Source: Pseudoalteromonas piscicida
Lineage (GTDB): Bacteria > Pseudomonadota > Gammaproteobacteria > Enterobacterales > Alteromonadaceae
Direction of reading: 5' to 3'
DNA: 64,000 nucleotides
NCBI RefSeq assembly: GCF_002744175.1
Contig: NZ_NKHF01000077.1
Span: forward strand, 62,001-126,000
Shown: piece after piece, positions 1 through 7,904 of the stretch
Numbering within the stretch: the stretch's first letter is position 1
Layout of the letters: the number at the start of each line of letters is the position of its first letter
The notes under the pieces: generated by a model
Databases searched by the model: none
The model's input: the letters and a program-made list of their open reading frames with translations, nothing else
Told to the model about the DNA's origin: nothing
Translations under genes and position numbers: made by a program

Positions 1-853
1 TCTCAGTCAGTTTTTCCTTTTTAATTTTGAATTCAAGGAATTCGGCATAAACCTCCGAAAACAGAGGACCTGTAGGCTCTTCTTTCCCCTCAGGAGCAGC
101 TGCCTTAGGCTCAGGGGATTTGGCTAATAAGCCTTGGACTTCTCGCTCTCCTAGGAAGTCTTCGTTAAAGATGGACGCCAATAACTCCCCCCTAACAGCA
201 TTACTGGCCTTGAGCTTACTCAATAGGACTCGGTAAGGAAGGCTATTTGGCTCAATGGAAAAGCCGTGTTCGGCGAGCAGTTCATTGGCCTGTTGGGGTA
301 GACCTTCTTCATCGGTAGTATCTTCCTCCATCCTTGAGAACACCTTCACCACCGAAGCCATTGACTCTAGGAAAGACCACCTCTCACCTTCAGGCAAACC
401 TTTAATAATCTCAGCAAATCGATTTACCCGCTCTTCATTAGAATCAGTATCCGCCATGTGGATAAACAACTCTTTGAATCTGCTATCCAGCTCCAGTATC
501 GATTTATCACCCAAGGCATTAACAGCATGGCCACCATCGCTAAAGCCCTGCTCTAGCTTGGCTATCAATGGATCTATATCGGCTATGGTTAACTGCTTTT
601 GCATGGCATTTTTTATCTGGTTTAGCTGTTGGCTTATTAAGCTAGTGTCTAACGTCCTTGAATGAATGACAAGCCCCTTTAGCTTTGAAATTAGTGGCTT
701 GAGTCGTTCCATCAATACCAAGGCCACCTCTAGTTTGTGTGTCCTAAGGCACAGCCTTACTTCCCTCACTCCAAGGCGCTTAGGTATTTTAATCCTAAGG
801 TAGTACGTGGCCTTACGGCGATATAAATATTGGCAACCAACTACGGCTTGCAT
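1..853 (-). CDS. Integrase, tyrosine-recombinase type, N-terminal part (truncated by window edge)
   Basis: The frame is open from an ATG at 853, read leftwards, to the edge of the window, about 284 codons without a stop. A GAGGTG ribosome site precedes the ATG. The N-terminus (QYLYRRKATYYLRIKIPKR) resembles the arm-binding N-terminal domain (DUF6538-like) of phage and island integrases. A charged linker follows, and the last visible residues (LFSEVYAEFLEFKIKK) look like the beginning of a core-binding domain. The catalytic R-H-R-Y domain would lie off-window, so activity cannot be judged. At least eight arginines are coded by AGG, whereas neighbouring chromosomal genes mostly use CGN, which suggests foreign origin. 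It lies just downstream of rnpB in the same direction, as expected for an integrase at an attachment site. The family call is by pattern and fairly sure; the target site is inference. Confidence 0.75.
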   Translation of the reverse strand, partial: MQAVVGCQYLYRRKATYYLRIKIPKRLGVREVRLCLRTHKLEVALVLMERLKPLISKLKGLVIHSRTLDTSLISQQLNQIKNAMQKQLTIADIDPLIAKLEQGFSDGGHAVNALGDKSILELDSRFKELFIHMADTDSNEERVNRFAEIIKGLPEGERWSFLESMASVVKVFSRMEEDTTDEEGLPQQANELLAEHGFSIEPNSLPYRVLLSKLKASNAVRGELLASIFNEDFLGEREVQGLLAKSPEPKAAAPEGKEEPTGPLFSEVYAEFLEFKIKKEKLTE

Positions 854-885
854 ATTCACCTCACTAACCAATGCAGATCAAAGCA

Positions 886-1068
886 CCGTGTACCAAAGCC
901 ATGTACCACAGAAATTGTGCTTTTGAACTTTAAAATCAAACTGTTAGTGAAAAGTGTATCAGGCGAAAAGAAGCTCCTAAATCAATACCTTAGGAATTTA
1001 TAGCGAGTTGAATTTTGTTTTGTGAATTGAGTTTTAAAGCTGCGAGCCGTGTACCAAGCGGTACATGG
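886..1068. repeat. Cluster of GTGTACC/ATGTACC elements upstream of the integrase
   Basis: CCGTGTACCAA occurs at 886-896 and CATGTACC at 900-907, as tandem direct repeats. The palindrome CCGTGTACC-aagc-GGTACATGG lies at 1047-1068, and a further GTGTACC at 1098-1104. Short repeated elements between an integrase and its core site are typical arm-type or excisionase/repressor binding sites. That role is inferred from position only. Confidence 0.5.
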
Positions 1069-1091
1069 AAATGTGATTTGAGGGTGGATAA

Positions 1092-1140
1092 CTTTAGTGT
1101 ACCGCTTGATCTACATAAGCAAATCAAGCGGTTACTAAAG
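1092..1140. repeat. Imperfect 18-19 bp inverted repeat abutting the rnpB 3' end, possible attachment core
   Basis: The left arm CTTTAGTGTACCGCTTGAT (1092-1110) and right arm ATCAAGCGGTTACTAAAG (1123-1140) are near-perfect inverted copies around a 12-bp spacer. The inner 9 bp (CCGCTTGAT/ATCAAGCGG) are perfect. The right arm touches the last bases of RNase P RNA. It could be a recombinase core site, a repressor operator, or the rnpB transcription terminator, although no T-run follows it on the minus strand. Confidence 0.5.
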
Positions 1141-1513
<373 letters not shown>

Positions 1514-1519
1514 CGGGCG

Positions 1520-1525
1520 ATTATA
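1520..1525 (-). promoter_or_regulatory. -10 box of the rnpB promoter
   Basis: A consensus TATAAT on the minus strand lies seven bases before the predicted 5' end of RNase P RNA. No good -35 hexamer was recognised at the usual distance. Confidence 0.55.
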
Positions 1526-1565
1526 CGCACTTTACAACCAGAACGCACGCGATAAATTGCGTGTA

Positions 1566-2438
1566 TTATGCTTCTCTCTCCGCAATAATAGCTTTGTACA
1601 AGGCATTTTTTTTCAGCCCTAGATATTCAGCTGCAACACCGCAGGCTTTCTTTAACGGCATTTCAGGCTCGAGTAAGGTGATGAGTGTTTTTGCTTCCGG
1701 TGTTAACGCTTGCTCATCCCGCTCTTCAGCAGGCAGCATCAATACCAGCTCTCCCTTTTGCTTTTCGGGTGCTGCAGTTAGGAATTCGATTAACTCAGTC
1801 ACCGTGCCACTGAAAAACGTTTCGTAGGTTTTCGTTAGCTCTTTGGCAAATACCACTTTTTGTGCTTCACCTAATGCTGTTTTCATATCTTCAAGACTTG
1901 CCATAATACGGTGTGTGCTTTCATACATGATGCTGGTAATGCCAGAGGCAACCGCATCTTTAAAAAACTGCTGGCGTGCTTGGCTTTTCGCGGGTGAAAA
2001 GCCCACAAACTGAAACTTATCAGTAGGTAAACCAGAGCAACTTACCGCTGCAATCGCAGCACAAGCACCAGGTACAGGAGTAACGGTTGCGCCCGCCTCA
2101 CGACATAGGTTAACCACAGCATAGCCGGGGTCGCTGATAAGTGGCGTGCCAGCATCAGATACCAAGGCAATGTCTTTACCTTCATTTAGCCAATCTAGGA
2201 TTTGTTGTGCTTTTTGCTTTTCGTTGTGATCATGCAGTGCAAAAGTTTTTGCTTTAATGCTAAAGTGGCTCAATAATTTACCAGTGTGGCGCGTATCTTC
2301 AGCAGCGATTAAATCGACCTGACTTAACACTTTCAGTGCACGTTCACTGATGTCATCTAAATTACCTATTGGTGTCGCTACAATATGTAGGGTGCCAATT
2401 TTGTTTTCGTTGTGAAGATTAGCCATTGAGCTCTCCAA
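1566..2438 (-). CDS. rsmI: 16S rRNA (cytidine-1402-2'-O)-methyltransferase
   Basis: RsmI adds the 2'-O-methyl of cytidine 1402 in the decoding centre of 16S rRNA, using S-adenosylmethionine. The 290-residue protein has the tetrapyrrole-methylase (class III) fold: LHIVATPIGNLDDISERALK near residue 17, AAEDTRHTGKLL near 45, VSDAGTPLISDPG near 92 and VPGACAAIAAVSCSGLP near 121 are hallmark RsmI motifs. Length matches the family (E. coli 286). It is divergent from lpoA with fewer than 50 bases between them, the same arrangement as yraL/yraM in E. coli, and is read towards rnpB. Confidence 0.95.
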   Translation of the reverse strand: MESSMANLHNENKIGTLHIVATPIGNLDDISERALKVLSQVDLIAAEDTRHTGKLLSHFSIKAKTFALHDHNEKQKAQQILDWLNEGKDIALVSDAGTPLISDPGYAVVNLCREAGATVTPVPGACAAIAAVSCSGLPTDKFQFVGFSPAKSQARQQFFKDAVASGITSIMYESTHRIMASLEDMKTALGEAQKVVFAKELTKTYETFFSGTVTELIEFLTAAPEKQKGELVLMLPAEERDEQALTPEAKTLITLLEPEMPLKKACGVAAEYLGLKKNALYKAIIAEREA

Positions 2439-2486
2439 TATCAGTCAGTAAGATATCCACTCAGTCGTGAAAAAGAAGGTTTGCCT

Positions 2487-4373
2487 GTGCAGTTTAAAAA
2501 GATAGCGCTTTTAGTTGCCATATTGTCGGGGTTATCCGCTTGTAGTACAAGCACAAATGTCACCAAATTACCTCAAGAAAACAAAACAACTAAAACCGTT
2601 AGCCAATCGGATGAGAGTGCCGCTGCGCTGTTTACAAAAGCGCAGAGTAAAGAAGGCATTGCCAAAATCCAGTTGCTATATGCGGCTAGAGACGCTGCTA
2701 TCTCAGAAAAAAACTGGCAGCTACTCGAGCAGATCGGGCTGGCGATGGAAGCCAAGGCCAGTGTTGATCACATTCAAAATAAACTGTACGTCGCCTTTGC
2801 TCGAAAGGAACTGGCGCAGTACGAAAGTGCACTAACACTATTAAAGACACTAGCAGAACGACTAAATACCCCCGAGCACCAAGCATGGTATGAATATTTG
2901 CTTGGTAGCATTTACTCATCGCAGCAGTTACCCAAAAAGGCCCTCGTTGCGTTTTTCAAAGCCGCAGACATCGCAAACCAACATAACCTAGAAGTGGCAG
3001 GGCTTAATAATGAAATCTGGTTGGCTTTACAGGAGCTATCTAGTTATGCGCTAGAACGCTTTGATACGGGAACTGTGTTGCAACGGGGATGGGTGACTTT
3101 AGCAAAGTATCAACAGATTTATCTGGGCTCAAGCGTCCAACTCGATCAAGCAATGAACAATTGGCGCCGCCGCTTTAGCAACCACCCAGCGACTGCCCTC
3201 TTGCCAAAAGACCTGCAAGGTGCAGTAGCGTTAGAGCCATATCAAGTGAAGAAATTGGCGGTATTGCTGCCGCAATCTGGTCAAAGTGAGCGCTTGGGTA
3301 CAGCACTTAAAAATGGCTTTTTAGCCGCCACAGATAACAATTCGGTTGAAGAAGTATTCTTTATCGACGAGATGGCTACAGAGCAAGAGATCTTAGCGCA
3401 GCTTGCTCAAGCAAATGTAGACTTCGTCATTGGCCCACTTCTCAAATCCAATGTCGAAAAACTAGTAAACAGTAGCGGTTTTGCAGCTTACCCAACCTTA
3501 TTTCTCAATGCTCGAGAAGACATTACTCCAAGCGCCAGTGAACAATACTTTTTTGCGCTGAATCCAGAACATGAAGTTGAACAGGCGATGAAGCACTTCT
3601 TGGCAAAAGGTTACAAGAAACCAATGCTGCTTGCACCGGCAAGTGCGTCGGGTAAGCGCCTGATCGAGCATTTCAGTCAAGGTTGGCAACGCTATAGCGA
3701 GACAGAGCCTGAGGTTGGTTACTATACCAACAGCAAAAACATGGCGGATGTGATCACAGAGCTCCTAGAAGTAGATGCCTCAAAAGACCGCACTAAGGTA
3801 ATAAAAAGCCTCTTTAGACAAGAAATTAAAAGTGAAACTCGCTCACGTCGCGACATTGATGCCATCTATATTTTGGGCGATGCCATGGAAACCCGTTTGC
3901 TTAAGCCCTACTTAGATGTCAATGTCAGTACCTTTGCAGACAGAATCCCGCTCTATGCCAGCTCTCGCAGTTACAGCAAACAGATTGATGTTACCGATAA
4001 AGGCGACTTAGAAGGGCTTTATTTTACCGAGCAACCTTGGATGTTGCCTGGCGCAGTCAATAAAGCATCTGTGCGAGAGACCTATCAAACACTATGGCCT
4101 GAACAGGCCGACTTAGAGCAACGCTTATTTGCTATGGCATACGATGCCGTTAACTTAGTACCAGAGTTACGTCAACTAGCGTGGCTATCTGGAAAAAGCT
4201 TTGACGGACTGACGGGCCAGCTTAGTATTCGAGGTGGCAGCGATATTGTTCGTAAACTAAGCTGGGCACAGTATCATAATAAACAAATTCGCTTGGTAAG
4301 CTTGGACGAACAGCCACCATTACCGTTATTTATGCAACAAGAGCAACCTGAGGGAGCCTCTTTGCTCAGATAG
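2487..4373 (+). CDS. lpoA: Penicillin-binding protein activator LpoA, outer-membrane lipoprotein
   Basis: LpoA spans the periplasm from the outer membrane and stimulates the transpeptidase of PBP1A. The GTG at 2487 is preferred over the TTG at 2481, because AGAAGG at 2474-2479 is seven bases from the GTG and only one from the TTG. From it, a lipoprotein signal ends in the lipobox LSAC with Cys19. A helical TPR-like N-domain follows (about 40-240), then a periplasmic-binding-protein-like C-domain (VKKLAVLLPQSGQ onward). The protein has 628 residues, slightly shorter than E. coli LpoA (678). First gene of lpoA-yraN-diaA-dolP. Confidence 0.92.
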   Translation: MQFKKIALLVAILSGLSACSTSTNVTKLPQENKTTKTVSQSDESAAALFTKAQSKEGIAKIQLLYAARDAAISEKNWQLLEQIGLAMEAKASVDHIQNKLYVAFARKELAQYESALTLLKTLAERLNTPEHQAWYEYLLGSIYSSQQLPKKALVAFFKAADIANQHNLEVAGLNNEIWLALQELSSYALERFDTGTVLQRGWVTLAKYQQIYLGSSVQLDQAMNNWRRRFSNHPATALLPKDLQGAVALEPYQVKKLAVLLPQSGQSERLGTALKNGFLAATDNNSVEEVFFIDEMATEQEILAQLAQANVDFVIGPLLKSNVEKLVNSSGFAAYPTLFLNAREDITPSASEQYFFALNPEHEVEQAMKHFLAKGYKKPMLLAPASASGKRLIEHFSQGWQRYSETEPEVGYYTNSKNMADVITELLEVDASKDRTKVIKSLFRQEIKSETRSRRDIDAIYILGDAMETRLLKPYLDVNVSTFADRIPLYASSRSYSKQIDVTDKGDLEGLYFTEQPWMLPGAVNKASVRETYQTLWPEQADLEQRLFAMAYDAVNLVPELRQLAWLSGKSFDGLTGQLSIRGGSDIVRKLSWAQYHNKQIRLVSLDEQPPLPLFMQQEQPEGASLLR

Positions 4374-4383
4374 GACATCTGAA

Positions 4384-4749
4384 ATGTTTAAAGGATTATT
4401 TAATAATACACGGAGCAAAGGTGAACATTATGAGGTACTTGCAGAGCAGTTTTTGGTAAAACAAGGACTCTCGCCGATCACCCGAAACTATCTTTGTAAA
4501 TATGGCGAGATAGACCTTATTATGCAAGACTCACACACTTTAGTGTTCATTGAAGTAAAATATCGTGACAGTAAGCATTTTGGCGGTGCCATTAATGCGC
4601 TATCTAAAACTAAGCTTCAAAGATTAAAGCGTAGTATTTATAATTATTTGGCACAGCAAAATTTGCATAACACGCAACTTAGAGTCGACTTTGTTGCCAT
4701 CCAAGGGGGAGACCCCCCTGACATAAACTGGATTAGAAATATTTTTTAG
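4384..4749 (+). CDS. yraN: UPF0102 family protein YraN, nuclease-fold
   Basis: A 121-residue protein of the YraN/UPF0102 family, which has a PD-(D/E)XK nuclease-like fold. The expected pattern is visible: GEHYEVLAEQFLVKQG, then YGEIDLIMQD and LVFIEVKYR, supplying the acidic and lysine residues of the fold. Its biological substrate is not established. It starts 10 bases after lpoA and ends two bases before diaA, so it is cotranscribed with them. Confidence 0.9.
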   Translation: MFKGLFNNTRSKGEHYEVLAEQFLVKQGLSPITRNYLCKYGEIDLIMQDSHTLVFIEVKYRDSKHFGGAINALSKTKLQRLKRSIYNYLAQQNLHNTQLRVDFVAIQGGDPPDINWIRNIF

Positions 4750-4750
4750 C

Positions 4751-5338
4751 ATGCAAGAATCTATAAAATCTATATTTACAGAGTCAATTCAAGCCCAAAT
4801 CGCTGCGGGTGAAGTGTTGCCAAAAGCCTTAGAGACTGCAGCCATGACCATGGCTCAAAGCTTGATTAATGGCAATAAAATTATCTGCTGTGGTGCGCCC
4901 AGTAACCATATGCTTGCGCACCATTTCGCCACGATTTTAAGTAACTTTTACGAGACCGAACGACCTTGTCTGCCAGCAATTGCTTTAACAAACGAGCAGT
5001 ACAACCTCGCTTCCCCTGAAAATGGCAAAGCAAGGGAGCGTTTCGCGAAACAAATTCGCGCTTTCGCTCAGCAAGGTGATTTATTGGTGGCTTATGCCAT
5101 TAATGGGCAAGAAAAAGCAGTGATCGGGGCGGTTGAAGCAGCACTAACCAGAGATATGAAAGTCATCGCACTTGTTGGTGATGATGGTGGCGAAATCACT
5201 GGCTTATTGGGCCCACAAGATGTTGAGATCCGGATCCCAAGCAAACGCCCAAGCAGGATCATTGAATCACAACTCTTCAACACTCACTGCCTAAGTGAGT
5301 TAATCGACGCAATTTTATTCCCTCAGGACGAAGTATAA
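4751..5338 (+). CDS. diaA: DnaA initiator-associating protein DiaA (SIS domain)
   Basis: DiaA is a tetrameric SIS-domain protein that binds DnaA and promotes its ordered assembly at oriC. The 195-residue product keeps the family length and landmarks: a helical N-terminus, NKIICCGAPSNHMLAHHFA near residue 38, ERPCLPAIALTN near 73, and GDLLVAYAINGQEKAV near 110. The glycine-rich stretch usual in sugar-phosphate SIS proteins is altered, as in DiaA relatives. Its TAA overlaps the dolP start by one base, implying coupled translation. Confidence 0.9.
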   Translation: MQESIKSIFTESIQAQIAAGEVLPKALETAAMTMAQSLINGNKIICCGAPSNHMLAHHFATILSNFYETERPCLPAIALTNEQYNLASPENGKARERFAKQIRAFAQQGDLLVAYAINGQEKAVIGAVEAALTRDMKVIALVGDDGGEITGLLGPQDVEIRIPSKRPSRIIESQLFNTHCLSELIDAILFPQDEV

Positions 5339-5901
5339 TGATGAGAATAGCCTCTTTACTTGCAGCCATCTTGTTACTACAAGGCTGTGCTGCTGCGGTG
5401 GTAGCAGGCACTGCTGGTGCGGTATCGGCCGCAAATGATAGACGTACTATCGGTGCGCAAATAGATGACAATAACATAGAAATTAAAGGTACATTGGCGA
5501 TTAAAGGTATCAAACGTCTTGCCGATCATGCCAATATCACCCTCGTTAGCGTTAATGGTGTCGTATTAATGATTGGCCAGGTTGCCAATCAAGAAATGAA
5601 AACTGAAGCCGAGCGTGCACTACAGAACGTCGCAGGCATCAAACAAGTACACAACCAGCTAAGAATCAGCACGAATATCGGCATTACTACACAAACTCAC
5701 GACACTTGGTTGACCTCTAAGGTCAAAACCAAATTGTTAGCAGCGGAAGAAGTAAACGGTGCCAATATAAAAGTCGTTACCGAAAACGCTGAAGTATTTT
5801 TAATGGGGCTGGTATCTAAAGACGAAGCTAACTCAGCGGTAGAAATTGTGAGAAATATCAATGGCGTTAAACGCGTGATCAAGGCCTTTGAATACATATA
5901 A
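5338..5901 (+). CDS. dolP: Outer-membrane BON-domain lipoprotein DolP
   Basis: DolP (YraP) is a lipoprotein of the inner face of the outer membrane, important for envelope integrity and linked to BAM and division-site processes in enterobacteria. The 187-residue protein has a lipoprotein signal with lipobox LLQGC (Cys17), an Ala/Gly-rich stretch, and two BON domains (about 47-110 and 125-187) with the repeated pattern VNGVVLMIGQV and ENAEVFLMGLV. The start overlaps the diaA stop; a second ATG follows immediately and gives nearly the same product. Last gene of the operon. Confidence 0.92.
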   Translation: MMRIASLLAAILLLQGCAAAVVAGTAGAVSAANDRRTIGAQIDDNNIEIKGTLAIKGIKRLADHANITLVSVNGVVLMIGQVANQEMKTEAERALQNVAGIKQVHNQLRISTNIGITTQTHDTWLTSKVKTKLLAAEEVNGANIKVVTENAEVFLMGLVSKDEANSAVEIVRNINGVKRVIKAFEYI

Positions 5902-5952
5902 TACCAATTGAATTCATTCCCCAATCAATTGGAAGGGTGAAATAGCTCATTT
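5901..5952. repeat. Dispersed ATACCAATTG repeat, copy A (one end)
   Basis: It begins ATACCAATTGA and contains GAAATAGCTCATTT (5939-5952), both shared with the copy at 32251. The matching right end is not present, so it looks degenerate. It starts at the dolP stop codon. Confidence 0.5.
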
Positions 5953-5969
5953 GTTTTGTATACGACAAT

Positions 5970-5996
5970 AAAAAACCTGCATTCGCAGGTTTTTTT
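5970..5996. terminator. Bidirectional terminator between dolP and sspB
   Basis: AAAAAACCTGC-attc-GCAGGTTTTTT, a perfect stem flanked by A- and T-runs. It can serve dolP on the plus strand and sspB on the minus strand, and overlaps the sspB stop codon. Confidence 0.85.
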
Positions 5997-6420
5997 ATTT
6001 TATCACTCTAAGATGTGACCCTTTTTTCTTTTCGGGCTCAGACTTAGTCTCGGGCTCTTGTGAGACATCTGTCTCTTCCACCAAGTCTAACTCTTCATCT
6101 TCAAAGACTTCTTCTTCAGGTGTGAATACCGTACCTTCACCGTTCTCTCTTGCATAGATAGCCAACACAGCACCATTAGGTACATATACCTGCATAGGCT
6201 GCCCACCAAAACGTGCATTAAAGCTTAACGCGTGGTTATCCATAGAGAAATTAGTCACTGCCGATGGACTCACATTCAACACAATTTGCCCTTCCTGTAC
6301 AAATTGTGTTGGAACCTGCACCGAGGGATAGTCAGCGTTTACCACTAAATGTGGCGTACACTCATTATCGACAATCCACTCGAAAAATGCGCGTAGTAAG
6401 TAAGGACGATTAGACGTCAT
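5995..6420 (-). CDS. sspB: ClpXP adaptor SspB (stringent starvation protein B)
   Basis: SspB binds the ssrA tag and delivers tagged polypeptides to ClpXP. The 141-residue protein has the tag-binding domain at about 1-110 (RPYLLRAFFEWIVDNECTPH, then a beta-rich segment ending VPNGAVLAIYARENG). An acidic disordered linker and a short basic/hydrophobic tail (GSHLRVIK) follow; that tail is the ClpX-docking element in known SspB. The start codon overlaps the stop of sspA, as in other gammaproteobacteria. Confidence 0.95.
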   Translation of the reverse strand: MTSNRPYLLRAFFEWIVDNECTPHLVVNADYPSVQVPTQFVQEGQIVLNVSPSAVTNFSMDNHALSFNARFGGQPMQVYVPNGAVLAIYARENGEGTVFTPEEEVFEDEELDLVEETDVSQEPETKSEPEKKKGSHLRVIK

Positions 6421-7046
6421 TACGATCTGATCTCGCGCTCTGCATCCGTTAGAGATGCTTGGAATGAATCACGCTCAAATAAACGTAACATATATTCTTT
6501 CAGCTCTTTGCTACCTGCACCGTTCAACTCAATACCAAGTTGCGGTAAACGCCAAAGTAGAGGTGCTAAATAACAATCAACTAAGCTGAACTCTTCACTC
6601 ATGAAATAAGGTGCTTCATTGAAGATAGGGGCTACAGCTAGTAGAGCTTCTGTTAACTCTTTACGAGCTTGCGCTGCTTCATCACCGCCTGCGGTGATCT
6701 TCTCAGCCAATGAATACCAGTCAGTTTCAATGCGGTGCATCATCAAACGGCTGCGACCACGCATTACTGGATATACTGGCATCAGAGGAGGATGCGGGAA
6801 GCGCTCATCTAGATATTCCATAATGATATTCGCTTGGTATAAGCCAAGCTCACGATCGATTAGTGTAGGCACAGTGCCATACGGGTTAATCTCGTGCAGA
6901 GCTTCTGGTAAGTTGTCCTTTTCAGCCTGGTGAATATCAACACTTACACCTTTCTCAGCAAGTACGATACGCACTTGGTGACTGTACATACAGTTTGACC
7001 CAGAAAAAAGTGTCATTACAGGGCGCTTATTGGCAGCAACGGCCAT
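6420..7046 (-). CDS. sspA: RNA polymerase-associated stringent starvation protein SspA
   Basis: SspA is a glutathione-S-transferase-fold protein without GST activity that binds sigma70 RNA polymerase and alters transcription in starvation. The ATG at 7046 (MAVAANKRPVMTLFSG) is chosen over the one at 7058 because GGAGG lies five bases before it. The thioredoxin-like domain (about 1-85, SGSNCMYSHQVRIVLAEKG) precedes an all-helical C-domain. The segment PHPPLMPVYPVMRGRSRLMMHRIE carries the conserved PHP surface motif needed for RNA polymerase binding in E. coli SspA. 208 residues, normal length. Confidence 0.95.
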   Translation of the reverse strand: MAVAANKRPVMTLFSGSNCMYSHQVRIVLAEKGVSVDIHQAEKDNLPEALHEINPYGTVPTLIDRELGLYQANIIMEYLDERFPHPPLMPVYPVMRGRSRLMMHRIETDWYSLAEKITAGGDEAAQARKELTEALLAVAPIFNEAPYFMSEEFSLVDCYLAPLLWRLPQLGIELNGAGSKELKEYMLRLFERDSFQASLTDAEREIRS

Positions 7047-7087
7047 GCCTACCTCCATTAAAAAACTAAAAGTAATTAAATCACTTT

Positions 7088-7113
7088 AAACAGCAAAAGG
7101 GGCGAACGCCCCT
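7088..7113 (-). terminator. Terminator of the pet (bc1) operon
   Basis: On the minus strand AGGGGC-gttc-GCCCCT is followed by TTTGCTGTTT. It lies between the petC stop and sspA. Confidence 0.65.
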
Positions 7114-7142
7114 ATTGCATAAATTACCTTTGAACATTCAAA

Positions 7143-7904
7143 TTAATGAACATCTCTCCAGTATTCTTTCTTCAAGAAGAATGCCAGGATGAAGAAGATA
7201 ACTAAGAAACCAATAACCTTAATACCTAATGCTTCTGACTCTAGGCGAGAAGGCTCACCAACATAAGCTAAGAAGTTTGTAAGGTCACGTGCTGCTTGGT
7301 CATATTCATCAACACTCATCTCACCTGTACCATCTGTTTCAGTACCGACTACTTTAGTCACGGTTTTCATGACTTTTTCGCCATTTTCAACCACTTCAAC
7401 TTCATGATCTTCAGTAATTGGTGTTGGCAAGCCTTGCAACTCTTGTAGTACGTGAGGCATACCCACTAATGGGAAAACAATGTTGTTTACACCAAATGGG
7501 CGAGACTCATCTTTATAAAACGACTTCAAGTAAGTATAGATGTAGTCCGGAGACTTAACACGTGCGATAAGTGTTAAGTCTGGTGGAGCCGCACCAAACC
7601 ATTTTGCTGCGTCATCTTTTGCCATAGAGTTTTTAATATGGCTACCCACTTTAGAACCGTCGAAAATAAGCGTTTCTTGACCAATCTCAGTTGGAATACC
7701 GATATCACGGAAGGTACGCTCATAACGCTGATATTGCATCTGGTGACAGCCAAGGCAGTAGTTCATAAATAACTTAGCGCCACGCTGTAAAGATGCTTTA
7801 TCAGTTAGGTCATTATTTGCTTCCATCAGGGGTACTGATGGGCCAGCTGCCATCGATAATGTTGGCAACAATGCGAATAAACCGATTACTAGCTTTTTCA
7901 TCAT
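7143..7904 (-). CDS. petC: Ubiquinol-cytochrome c reductase, cytochrome c1 subunit
   Basis: Membrane-anchored haem c subunit of the bc1 complex, passing electrons from the Rieske centre to cytochrome c. A signal peptide (about 1-19, ending SMAA) precedes the haem-attachment motif CLGCH (Cys50, Cys53, His54). The segment FPLVGMPHVL supplies a likely axial methionine, and a C-terminal membrane helix ends near KKEYWRDVH. 253 residues. Its ATGA start overlaps the petB stop by four bases. An acidic insertion around 165-195 is unremarkable. Confidence 0.95.
   Translation of the reverse strand: MMKKLVIGLFALLPTLSMAAGPSVPLMEANNDLTDKASLQRGAKLFMNYCLGCHQMQYQRYERTFRDIGIPTEIGQETLIFDGSKVGSHIKNSMAKDDAAKWFGAAPPDLTLIARVKSPDYIYTYLKSFYKDESRPFGVNNIVFPLVGMPHVLQELQGLPTPITEDHEVEVVENGEKVMKTVTKVVGTETDGTGEMSVDEYDQAARDLTNFLAYVGEPSRLESEALGIKVIGFLVIFFILAFFLKKEYWRDVH

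Noticed and set aside
255..665. 136-codon plus-strand frame
   Set aside because: It is antisense to the integrase, which has a better start, ribosome site and recognisable N-domain; the plus-strand product is Ser-rich shadow sequence.
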